9,660 nucleotides of DNA from NCBI GenBank assembly GCA_021780975.1, contig JAJXXS010000109.1, positions 1 to 9,660 of the forward strand, read 5' to 3'. The stretch is from Pseudomonadota bacterium. GTDB lineage: Bacteria; Pseudomonadota; Gammaproteobacteria; Burkholderiales; Thiobacillaceae. Numbering within the stretch: the first letter of the stretch is position 1; each line of letters starts with the position of its first letter. The position numbers and the translations under genes were made by a program. This document shows positions 1 to 6,739 of the stretch, one piece after another. The notes beneath the pieces were generated by a model, which worked only from the letters and a program-made list of their open reading frames with translations, was not told the DNA's origin and searched no databases.

Positions 1-1450
1 CACCCAGCCCGCCCTTGCAGTTGTGCGCGGACAGATCCATGTGCAGCCAGGGCGTGTCGCCGACGAAGCGGCCGAGGAAACGCGTCGCGAGGATGTGGTC
101 GGCCTCGCCCTCCAGGGTGCACTGTTTGACGTCGGCCACCGTCGACTCGAGCGCCGCGTCGTAATCCTCGGGCTGCGGGAAGACCACGATGCGCTCGCCG
201 CTCGCCGTGCCCGCGCGCGACGCCGCATGGGCCAGCGCGCTGCTGGTGGCGAACACGCCGGACATGCGGCTGCCCAGGGCGTAGTGCATGGAGCCGGTGA
301 GGGTGGCGAAGTCGCAGATCAGCTGCGGCTTTTCGCGCGCCGCCAGATGCAGCGCGTCGGCCAGCACCATGCGCCCCTCGGCGTCGGTGTGCACGATCTC
401 GATGGTGGTGCCGTTGAGCGCGGCGACCACCTCGTTCTGCCGGTAGGCCAGCGGGCTGATGTGGTTTTCCGCCAGGGCCAGCCAGCCGGTCAGCCGCAGC
501 GGCAGCTTGAGGCGCGCCGCGGCGGCGAGGATGCCCAGCACCACGGCGGAGCCGGTCATGTCCTCGTGCATGCCGTGCATGTAGCGCGCGGGCTTGAGAT
601 TGTGTCCGCCGGTATCGAAGCAGATGCCCTTGCCCACCAACGCCATGGCAGCTGCCTTGCCCTTGGCGCCGCGGCCATCGTATTCGACGCGCACGATGGC
701 GGCATCCTGCGCCGGCGACCCTTGCGCCACGGCGCAGAAGGCGCCGGCGCCCATTTTCTTCAGCGCGGGGAAATCGTGCTCGCTCACCTTCCAGCCGTAG
801 GCCTTCGCGAGCGTCTTGATGCGCTTGCGATAACTGCCCGGCGACAACTCATTGGGCGGCAGCGCCGCCAGGCTGCGCGTCAGGCGATTGCCTTCCGCCG
901 CGGCGAGAGCGTGGTCGAGCGCGGCCCGCGCACTGCTGCCGTAGAGGATGAGCTGCTTGAGCGGCGGCGCAGCCGGGCCGCGCTTGCGGCTGGGCAGCGC
1001 CTCGGCGTTGACCGCCGCCACGTATACCGCATCGGCGCAGATGCGATCGCGCCAGGCCGCGCCGCCGAGAGCCGCGACGACGAGCTTCTCGGGCGTCTCT
1101 TCCAGCACCAGGGCGAGCGCCTTGCGTATGAGCGTGTGGCGCTCGAAGGTCGCCGCCTCGGCATCCACCGCCAGAAACACCAGACGGCTGCCGCCCACAT
1201 CCAGGGCCTGCGGCGCCTTGGCCAGGTCGCTTTCCGGTTTGCCCTTGCGCTTGAGCAGTTGCGCGAGCGCATGCCTGATGTCGAACCCAGCCGGCGCGGC
1301 TGCATCCTGGCGCCGCTTGGGCGCGGCCGCGCCGGCTGGCTCCAGGGGCAATGCGGACACGGGCGACCGTGGATCGAACAGCACCAGCGCATGGCCTGCC
1401 GACAGCAGGGCTTCGACCGAAATTTCCGCTTTCTTTTCAACCAGTTTCAT
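1..1450 (-). CDS. M17 leucyl aminopeptidase, 3' end beyond window
   Basis: This is a cytosolic metallo-aminopeptidase that removes N-terminal residues from peptides, using two divalent metals. The reading frame starts at the ATG at 1450 and stays open to the left edge, giving 483 visible residues. The family is usually about 500 residues, so only a short C-terminal piece should be missing. The metal and catalytic set is complete: K274 and D279 (in GKGICFDTGG), K286, D297, and D356/E358/R360 in TDAEGR. Spacings of 5, 7, 11, 59, 2 and 2 match bovine lens LAP K250/D255/K262/D273/D332/E334/R336 exactly. The PPNELSPGSY stretch around residue 200 and HMDLSAHNCKGGLG at the visible end are also family-typical. 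The N-terminal ~190 residues are the poorly conserved M17 N-domain. No clear Shine-Dalgarno precedes the ATG. It is transcribed divergently from the pdh operon. Family assignment is firm; peptide specificity cannot be read, so no gene symbol is given. Confidence 0.93.
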   Translation of the reverse strand, partial: MKLVEKKAEISVEALLSAGHALVLFDPRSPVSALPLEPAGAAAPKRRQDAAAPAGFDIRHALAQLLKRKGKPESDLAKAPQALDVGGSRLVFLAVDAEAATFERHTLIRKALALVLEETPEKLVVAALGGAAWRDRICADAVYVAAVNAEALPSRKRGPAAPPLKQLILYGSSARAALDHALAAAEGNRLTRSLAALPPNELSPGSYRKRIKTLAKAYGWKVSEHDFPALKKMGAGAFCAVAQGSPAQDAAIVRVEYDGRGAKGKAAAMALVGKGICFDTGGHNLKPARYMHGMHEDMTGSAVVLGILAAAARLKLPLRLTGWLALAENHISPLAYRQNEVVAALNGTTIEIVHTDAEGRMVLADALHLAAREKPQLICDFATLTGSMHYALGSRMSGVFATSSALAHAASRAGTASGERIVVFPQPEDYDAALESTVADVKQCTLEGEADHILATRFLGRFVGDTPWLHMDLSAHNCKGGLG

Positions 1451-1484
1451 AGAGGGTCTTGAGTTTGGACTTGAGCTTTTTGCC

Positions 1485-1514
1485 TTGACCAGCAAGGGGC
1501 CGATAAGGGATGAT
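1485..1514 (+). promoter_or_regulatory. Candidate pdh operon promoter
   Basis: In the 106-bp gap between divergent genes, TTGACC (1485-1490, 5/6 to the -35 consensus) is followed after 18 bp by GATGAT (1509-1514, 4/6 to the -10). Transcription would start about 35 bp before the pdhA ATG. The overlapping opposite-strand hexamer TATCAT (complement of 1510-1515, 5/6) could be the -10 for the aminopeptidase gene, although no good -35 was found for it. If both are used, the two promoters overlap. The pdhA ribosome site is a modest AAGG at 1545-1548, 8 nt before the start. Confidence 0.35.
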
Positions 1515-1556
1515 AGCGCCTTTTATCCAGCCCTATCCTCTTACAAGGTTCCTTGA

Positions 1557-2558
1557 ATGAAACTGGAAGATAAAAAGCGGGTGCTCAGGGAGATGGTGGT
1601 CCACCGCCGCTTCGAGGAGCGCTGCTACCAGGCCTACATCGAGCGCAAGATCGGCGGCTTTCTGCATCTCTATCCCGGCCAGGAGGCGTGCTGCAACGGC
1701 GTCATGGAAGCTGCTCGGCCGGGCTACGATTACGTCATCACCGGCTACCGCGACCACGTCCATGCCATCAAATGCGGCGCCGACCCCAAGGCTGTGATGG
1801 CGGAACTGTACGGCAAGGAAACGGGCTCCTCCAAGGGGCGCGGCGGTTCCATGCACATCTTCGACGCCCAGCATCACTTCATGGGCGGCTATGCCCTGGT
1901 GGGCGGACCTTTCCCGCTCGCGGCCGGCATCGCCAAGGCCATCCAGCTGAAGGGCGGCGACGAAATCGCCATCTGCTTCCTGGGCGACGCCGCCAACAAC
2001 CAGGGCACCTTCCACGAAACCCTCAACATGGCGGCGCTGTGGAAACTGCCCGTGCTGTTCGTGTGCGAGAACAACCTCTACGGCATCGGCACCGCCATCG
2101 AGCGTTCCACTGCCGTGGTGCATCAACACAAAAGGGTCTGCGGCTATGGCATCGAGGCGGCCGAATGCGACGGTCAGGACATCGAGAAGGTCTACGAGGC
2201 CGCCAAGCTCGCGGTCAACCATGTGCGTTCCGGCAAGGGCCCTTACTTCCTCGAACTCATGACCTACCGCTACCGCGGCCACTCCATGTCCGATGCGCGC
2301 GGCTACCGCACGCGCGAGGAAGAAGAGGAGTGGAAGCAGCGCGATCCGATCTACCTGCTGCGCGACCGGCTCATCGCCGAAAAGGCCATGACCATGGCCG
2401 ACTACGAGGCGCTGGAAAAGGAAGTGGATCATTACATCGAACACGAAGTCGTTAAGTTCGCCGAGGAATCCCCCGAGCCCCGGGTGGAAGAGCTGGAAAA
2501 ATACGTACTGGCGGAGCGCGCCACCCAAATGCCCTGGCTGACGGGCCAAGCCGCGTAA
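1557..2558 (+). CDS. pdhA: Pyruvate dehydrogenase E1 component, alpha subunit
   Basis: This is the alpha half of the alpha2beta2 thiamine-diphosphate-dependent E1, which decarboxylates pyruvate and, with E1 beta, reductively acetylates the lipoyl domains of E2. It has 333 residues, normal for bacterial E1 alpha. The ThDP/Mg motif runs from G143-D144 to N172-N173. D144, N173 and Y175 align with human Mg ligands D167, N196 and Y198 at identical spacing. The first motif reads GDAANNQG where GDGAANQG is usual. The active-site loop RGHSMSDARGYRTREEEE (about 240-260) is the PDH form of the phosphorylation-loop region and favours PDH over branched-chain or acetoin dehydrogenases. The start at 1557 has AAGG 8 nt upstream. 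It is the first gene of the operon and ends 9 bp before pdhB. The PDH assignment is strong from the motifs and the linked E2/E3. Confidence 0.93.
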   Translation: MKLEDKKRVLREMVVHRRFEERCYQAYIERKIGGFLHLYPGQEACCNGVMEAARPGYDYVITGYRDHVHAIKCGADPKAVMAELYGKETGSSKGRGGSMHIFDAQHHFMGGYALVGGPFPLAAGIAKAIQLKGGDEIAICFLGDAANNQGTFHETLNMAALWKLPVLFVCENNLYGIGTAIERSTAVVHQHKRVCGYGIEAAECDGQDIEKVYEAAKLAVNHVRSGKGPYFLELMTYRYRGHSMSDARGYRTREEEEEWKQRDPIYLLRDRLIAEKAMTMADYEALEKEVDHYIEHEVVKFAEESPEPRVEELEKYVLAERATQMPWLTGQAA

Positions 2559-2567
2559 GGAAAAAAC

Positions 2568-3551
2568 ATGGCAGAAATGATGTACTGGGAGGCCATCCGG
2601 CGCGCCCACGATGAAGAAATGGCCCGCGACCCCCTGGTGATCTGCATGGGCGAAGACATCGGCGTGGCCGGTGGCACCTACAAGGCCACCAAGGGCCTGT
2701 TCGAGAAATACGGCCCGCTGCGCGTGATGGACACCCCCATCTCGGAAAACAGCTACACGGGCCTGGGCATCGGCGCGTCCTTTCTGGGCGTGCGCCCCAT
2801 CATCGAGATCATGAGCGTGAACTTCGCCTGGCTGGCGATGGACCAGATGTTCAATTCCGCGGCCAAGGTGCGCTACATGTCGGGCGGGCAATTGACCGCC
2901 CCGGTGGTGTTCCGCTCGCCCGGCGGCACGGCGCACCAGTTGGGTGCCCAGCACTCCGCGCGCATGGAAAAGGTGTTCATGGGCATCGCCGGCCTGCGCG
3001 TGGTGACGCCGTCGAATCCACGCCAGGCCTATGGCCTGCTGAAGTCTGCGGTACGCTGCGACGACCCGGTGTTCATCAACGAACACGAACTCATGTACAA
3101 CATGAAGGGTCCGGTGCCTGACGCCGAATACTTCCATCCTCTGGAAGGATCGGAAATCACGCGCTCGGGCACCGACGTCACCCTGTTGGGCTACAACATC
3201 TCGGTGCACTGGAACCTCAAGGCGGCGGAAATTCTCGACAAGCAGTATGGCATCTCCGCCGAGGTGGTGGACCTGTACTCGCTGGCGCCGCTGGACCGCG
3301 CCGGCATCCGCCAGTCGGTGGCCAAGACCCACCGGGCGGTGGTGGTCGGGGAAGACGAGGCGCCGGTATCGGTGGCCTCCGAGGTCATCGCCATCCTCAA
3401 TGAGGAATGCTTCTTCGACCTGGATGCCGCCCCCGTGCGCATCAACTCCGCCAACGTGCCCCAGCCTTACAACCACACCCTGGAGATGGCCACCATTCCA
3501 AACCACGAAAGCGTGGTGCGTGCGGTGCTCAAGCTGTTCGGCAAGGCGTGA
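2568..3551 (+). CDS. pdhB: Pyruvate dehydrogenase E1 component, beta subunit
   Basis: This is the beta partner of the alpha2beta2 E1 heterotetramer. It carries the pyrimidine-binding half of the ThDP site and the residues that help activate the cofactor. It has 327 residues, full length for the family. Visible landmarks are MGEDIGVAGGTYKATKGL (about 27-44), DTPISE with the catalytic Glu E60 (human E59), and GAQHS with H129 (human H128). The C-terminal transketolase-type domain includes PQPYNHTLE. A good Shine-Dalgarno (AAGGA, 2557-2561) overlaps the pdhA stop and lies 6 nt before the ATG, so expression is likely coupled to pdhA. The two subunits should be made in equal amounts. Nothing looks broken. 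A 125-bp gap containing a G+C hairpin separates it from the E2-E3 gene. Confidence 0.94.
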   Translation: MAEMMYWEAIRRAHDEEMARDPLVICMGEDIGVAGGTYKATKGLFEKYGPLRVMDTPISENSYTGLGIGASFLGVRPIIEIMSVNFAWLAMDQMFNSAAKVRYMSGGQLTAPVVFRSPGGTAHQLGAQHSARMEKVFMGIAGLRVVTPSNPRQAYGLLKSAVRCDDPVFINEHELMYNMKGPVPDAEYFHPLEGSEITRSGTDVTLLGYNISVHWNLKAAEILDKQYGISAEVVDLYSLAPLDRAGIRQSVAKTHRAVVVGEDEAPVSVASEVIAILNEECFFDLDAAPVRINSANVPQPYNHTLEMATIPNHESVVRAVLKLFGKA

Positions 3552-3605
3552 TGGCCTTGCCGCCATGCCGGCACACGCCGCCGAGCCATTGACCGCGGTT
3601 CCCCG

Positions 3606-3630
3606 GCCGGCGTGGCCAGGGCCCGCCGGC
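3606..3630 (+). repeat. G+C-rich intercistronic hairpin
   Basis: The 125-bp gap between pdhB and the E2-E3 gene holds a perfect 7-bp inverted repeat, GCCGGCG (3606-3612) with CGCCGGC (3624-3630), around an 11-nt loop. No T run follows, so it is not a classical intrinsic terminator. An mRNA-processing, stability or partial-attenuation role that sets E1 against E2-E3 levels is possible. In DNA this G+C-rich such hairpins also arise by chance. Nothing else in the gap looks like a gene. The E2-E3 ribosome site is AGGA at 3668-3671, 5 nt before the ATG. Confidence 0.4.
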
Positions 3631-3676
3631 GCGGCCGTGCCCGGACGCCGTTCCAGGATTAGCGTATAGGATTCCC

Positions 3677-6664
3677 ATGTCCCAACACTCCGTCATCACC
3701 ATGCCCCAGCTCTCGGACACCATGACCGAGGGCGTTCTCGTCACCTGGGAAAAAAAACCCGGCGATCGCGTTGAACGCGGCGACATCGTGGCCACGGTGG
3801 AAACCGACAAGGCCATCATGGACGTGGAAGTGTTCAAGGCCGGCTACCTGGCCGGGCCACTTGCCGACGTGGGAGCCACCGTCGCCGTAGGCGCCGCCCT
3901 CGGCTATATCAGCGATACCGTGGGGGATCTGGCCATCGCCGCCGGCGAGCAGGTGCAGGAGCAGGCGCAGACAGAAATGATCCCCCACCACGCCGGCACC
4001 CCCATCGTCATGCCCCAGTTGTCCGACACCATGGCGGAAGGCGTGATGGTCACCTGGGAGAAGCAGCCCGGCGATGCCATCAAGCGCGGCGACATCGTCG
4101 CCACGGTGGAAACCGACAAGGCCATCATGGACGTCGAAGTCTTCCAGGAAGGCTTCCTCTCCGGCCCCCTGGCGGATGTCGGCAGCACGGTGCAGGTCGG
4201 CCACCCGCTCGCCTTCATCGTCAGCGACGCCGCCAAGGTGAATGCCACCGGCGTCACCATCGGCAGCGATCACAGGGTCAAGGAAACCCACGCGCTCAAG
4301 CCCGCCAGCGGCGAGCCCCGGCCGGCGGCCAAGGCTGCGGCGGCCAAATCGCTCGTGCCCCTCACCGCGCCGTCAGCCGGCGCCGTCAACGTCGTTCCGG
4401 CGCCCCGCCCCCAGGGCCGCCGCGCCAGCCCCTATGCGCGCAAGCTGGCGGCGCAGGGCGGCATCGACCTGAGCAAGCTCGCCGGCAGCGGCCCCGAGGG
4501 CGTGATCATCGCCGCCGACGTGGCGCGCGCGCGTCCCAGCATGGCCGAAGTGGCGCGCTCCCTGCCGCAGGTCGACGTCCCCGGCCAGGGCCGCGCCATG
4601 ACCTCCATGGAAAAGGCGGTCGCCCACGCCATGACGGCATCGCTCACCCTGCCCACCTTCAACGTGACGATGAACATCGACACCGCCAAGCTCACCGCCG
4701 CCGCCAAGGCGCGCAAGGTTTCGGTCACGGTGGCCATCGCCAAGGCCTGCTCGGTGGCCATGCGCGACTTCCCGCGCATGAACTGGGCCTATCAGCCGGT
4801 AGACAAGCTGGTGGAACGCGCCAACCACGACTTCGGCATCGCCGTGAAAAGCGATGACGGCGGCCTGGTCGTGCCCATCCTGCATGGCATCGAGAGCCAG
4901 GGCCTGGAACAACTGCAGGCGGCCTGGAACGACCTGGTGCCGCGGGCGCGCGTGCGCAAGCTCGCGCCCAGCGAATTTGCCAACCCGAGCTTCACCATCT
5001 CCAACATGGGGATGTTCGGGGTGACCCACTTCACCGCCATCCCCACTCCCGGCATCGCCGCCATCCTCGCCATCGCCGCCAACGGCCCGCAGGGCACGCC
5101 CTTCACCATCACCGGCGACCACCGCGTGGTGAACGGCGCCGACGTGGCCGCCTATCTGGCGCGCCTCAAGGAAGTCATCGAGGCGCCCGAGGCCTGGCTG
5201 GAAGCAGGTGCTGCCGCGCCGGCCGAACCCATCCCCGCGGGCAGCTGGGACTACCCGGTGGTGGTCATCGGCGGCGGCCCCGGCGGCGAGGATTGCGCGC
5301 GCGACCTCGCCGACCACGGCCTCAAGGTCGCCATGGTGCACAACGAGCCCTTCCCCGGCGGCGAATGCCTGTGGCGCGGCTGCATTCCTTCCAAGGCCTG
5401 GCGCGCCGCGGCCGACCGCATCCGCGATCGCGCCCATGACGACGCCATCGGCGTCAGCGGCACGCAGACGCCGGCGCTGAACTGGGAGCAGACGGAAAAA
5501 CACCGCCGCTGGGTGCTGCAGACGCGCGGCGAGATGGCGCTCAAGACCGACAAGGGCATGAAGATCAACGTCATCGAAGGCTTTGGCGAATTCGTCGACG
5601 CCCATACCCTGAGGGTCACCCCGCCCGAGGGCGAGCCCCATACCCTCACCTTCGGCGCCGCCGTCATCGCCACCGGGGCGCCCGCCTTCGTGCCGCCCAT
5701 CCCTGGCGCCCGCGAAGGCCTGGCCGCCGGCGGCGTGGTGACCTCCGACACCATCTGGAACCTGGCCACGCCGCCGAAGAAGATCGGCATCATCGGCGCC
5801 GGCGTCATCGGCGTGGAAATGGCGCAGATCTGGCGCGACTTCGGCGCCGAGATCCTCATGCTCGAAGCCAAGGAGCGACCCCTCGCCGAAATCGAGGAGG
5901 AGATCGCCAAGACCCTCACGGCCAAGCTGCAAGGCGAAATCACCCTGCTCACCAGCGCCAAGATCAACCAGATCTCCGGCACGCCCGGCGCCATGCAGAT
6001 CGACTACGCGGACAGCCAGGGGCAAGCGCAGCGCTACGCCTGCGACATCGTCCTCATGGCCACCGGCAAGCGTCCCGACACCAGCAAGCTGCATCTGGAC
6101 AAGGCCGGCGTCGCCCTCGATGGCGCCGCCATCCGCGTGAACGCCCGCTGCCAGACCAGCCAGCCGCACATCTACGCGGTGGGCGATGTCATCGGCGGCT
6201 ACATGCTCGCGCATACCGCCGCCACCCAGGGCCGCGTGGCGGCCGACAACCTGCTCGGGCACGGCGCCGAATACAACCAGGACGTCGACTGCGGCGTCAC
6301 CTTCTCGCGCCCGCAGGCCGGCTTCGTCGGCCTCTCGGTGGCACAGGCCAAGGCCAGGAGCATCGATGCGGTGGAAGTGAAGATCCCCATGAGCATCGAC
6401 GCCAAGGCCATGATCACGGGCGAGACCGAAGGCCTCATCAAGCTGGTGGCCGACAAGGCGACGCAGAAGATCATCGGCGTGCACATGCTCGCCGACCATG
6501 TCGACACGCTCATCGGGGCCGGCGTGCTGATGGTCTCCGGCGGCATGACGCTCAAGCAGGTAGCCGGCGCGATCTTCCCGCATCCGACGCAAACCGAGCT
6601 GTTCGGCGAACTGGCGCGGCGGCTGCTCGGCCGCTTGCGGCGCACGGCAAAAACGACGGCCTGA
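3677..6664 (+). CDS. E2-E3 fusion: dihydrolipoamide acetyltransferase + dihydrolipoyl dehydrogenase
   Basis: One 995-residue frame carries two PDH components. E2 moves the acetyl group from lipoamide to CoA; E3 reoxidises dihydrolipoamide with FAD and NAD+. Domains in order: lipoyl 1 (about 5-83, lipoyl-Lys K45 in ETDKA); lipoyl 2 (about 108-187, K148 in the same motif); Ala/Pro linker; E1/E3-binding domain (about 248-285); E2 catalytic domain (about 300-505; SNMGMFG at 442-448, catalytic H482 in DHRVVNGA); Ala/Pro linker (about 508-522); E3 (about 526-995). The E3 part has GGGPGG (FAD), redox cysteines C564/C569 in GGECLWRGCIPSK, GAGVIG (707-712) with E730 for NAD, AVGDV (834-838) and the C-terminal H969/E974 pair in HPTQTE. 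Oddities: DHRVVNG instead of DHRVVDG, and H555 where the FAD-ribose Glu is expected. Both halves look catalytically intact. The frame is uninterrupted, so this is a real fusion as read and not two adjacent genes. Confidence 0.95.
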   Translation: MSQHSVITMPQLSDTMTEGVLVTWEKKPGDRVERGDIVATVETDKAIMDVEVFKAGYLAGPLADVGATVAVGAALGYISDTVGDLAIAAGEQVQEQAQTEMIPHHAGTPIVMPQLSDTMAEGVMVTWEKQPGDAIKRGDIVATVETDKAIMDVEVFQEGFLSGPLADVGSTVQVGHPLAFIVSDAAKVNATGVTIGSDHRVKETHALKPASGEPRPAAKAAAAKSLVPLTAPSAGAVNVVPAPRPQGRRASPYARKLAAQGGIDLSKLAGSGPEGVIIAADVARARPSMAEVARSLPQVDVPGQGRAMTSMEKAVAHAMTASLTLPTFNVTMNIDTAKLTAAAKARKVSVTVAIAKACSVAMRDFPRMNWAYQPVDKLVERANHDFGIAVKSDDGGLVVPILHGIESQGLEQLQAAWNDLVPRARVRKLAPSEFANPSFTISNMGMFGVTHFTAIPTPGIAAILAIAANGPQGTPFTITGDHRVVNGADVAAYLARLKEVIEAPEAWLEAGAAAPAEPIPAGSWDYPVVVIGGGPGGEDCARDLADHGLKVAMVHNEPFPGGECLWRGCIPSKAWRAAADRIRDRAHDDAIGVSGTQTPALNWEQTEKHRRWVLQTRGEMALKTDKGMKINVIEGFGEFVDAHTLRVTPPEGEPHTLTFGAAVIATGAPAFVPPIPGAREGLAAGGVVTSDTIWNLATPPKKIGIIGAGVIGVEMAQIWRDFGAEILMLEAKERPLAEIEEEIAKTLTAKLQGEITLLTSAKINQISGTPGAMQIDYADSQGQAQRYACDIVLMATGKRPDTSKLHLDKAGVALDGAAIRVNARCQTSQPHIYAVGDVIGGYMLAHTAATQGRVAADNLLGHGAEYNQDVDCGVTFSRPQAGFVGLSVAQAKARSIDAVEVKIPMSIDAKAMITGETEGLIKLVADKATQKIIGVHMLADHVDTLIGAGVLMVSGGMTLKQVAGAIFPHPTQTELFGELARRLLGRLRRTAKTTA
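3776..4139 (+). repeat. Near-identical lipoyl-site direct repeat (3776-3830 and 4085-4139)
   Basis: The 55-bp segment around the first lipoyl-lysine codon (3776-3830) recurs 309 bp downstream (4085-4139). Only two differences were found by eye, both synonymous third positions (3790 and 3826 against 4099 and 4135). The repeat offset equals 103 codons, the distance from K45 to K148. Flanking parts of the two lipoyl domains are more diverged, so identity peaks at the lipoylation site. Confidence 0.85.
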
Positions 6665-6668
6665 ACGC

Positions 6669-6694
6669 CGGCCCTGGTGGCCACGCCAGGGCCG
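6669..6694 (+). terminator. Hairpin after the E2-E3 gene, possible terminator
   Basis: A perfect 9-bp inverted repeat, CGGCCCTGG (6669-6677) with CCAGGGCCG (6686-6694), surrounds an 8-nt loop and begins 5 nt after the TGA of the E2-E3 gene. The stem is very stable, but the following bases (CGGAGTGG) contain no T run. It may be a 3' stabilising hairpin or a weak terminator of the pdh operon. Confidence 0.45.
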
Positions 6695-6699
6695 CGGAG

Positions 6700-6730
6700 T
6701 GGTACGATGATTAAGCATCTTTTAATCATC
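6700..6730 (+). promoter_or_regulatory. A+T-rich 9-bp palindrome with extended -10-like element
   Basis: GATGATTAA (6706-6714) and TTAATCATC (6722-6730) form a perfect 9-bp inverted repeat around a 7-nt centre. It is a sharp A+T island in G+C-rich DNA. TGG-TACGAT (6700-6708) just before it resembles an extended -10 element (TGn plus 4/6 of TATAAT). This would place a start site inside the palindrome, where an operator could act. Alternatively the RNA hairpin could control translation, because the AAGG ribosome site (6731-6734) of the hydrolase gene follows immediately. A dimeric regulator site and an RNA switch cannot be told apart here. Confidence 0.4.
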
Positions 6731-6739
6731 AAGGTCGCC

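Noticed and set aside
23..1462. 479-residue open frame on the plus strand over the aminopeptidase
   Set aside because: The opposite frame encodes M17 with all seven catalytic residues at exact spacing. This frame is its Arg/His-rich shadow.
1533..3566. 677-residue open frame on the minus strand across pdhA and pdhB
   Set aside because: It is antisense to two well-recognised genes, and its product is His/Gly/Val-rich without family motifs. Long shadow frames are common in G+C-rich coding DNA.
3565..3669. 34-codon ORF between pdhB and the E2-E3 gene
   Set aside because: It has no Shine-Dalgarno and only an Ala/Pro/Arg-rich product. It overlaps the G+C hairpin and looks like chance.
3589..3670. 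Internal promoter before the E2-E3 gene (TTGACC at 3589, TATAGG at 3665)
   Set aside because: The hexamers are about 70 bp apart, and TATAGG lies only 6 nt before the ATG at the ribosome site, so they cannot form one promoter for this gene.
4373..6718. 781-residue open frame on the minus strand across the E2-E3 gene
   Set aside because: It is antisense to a protein with complete E2 and E3 motifs, and its low-complexity composition is typical of a shadow frame.
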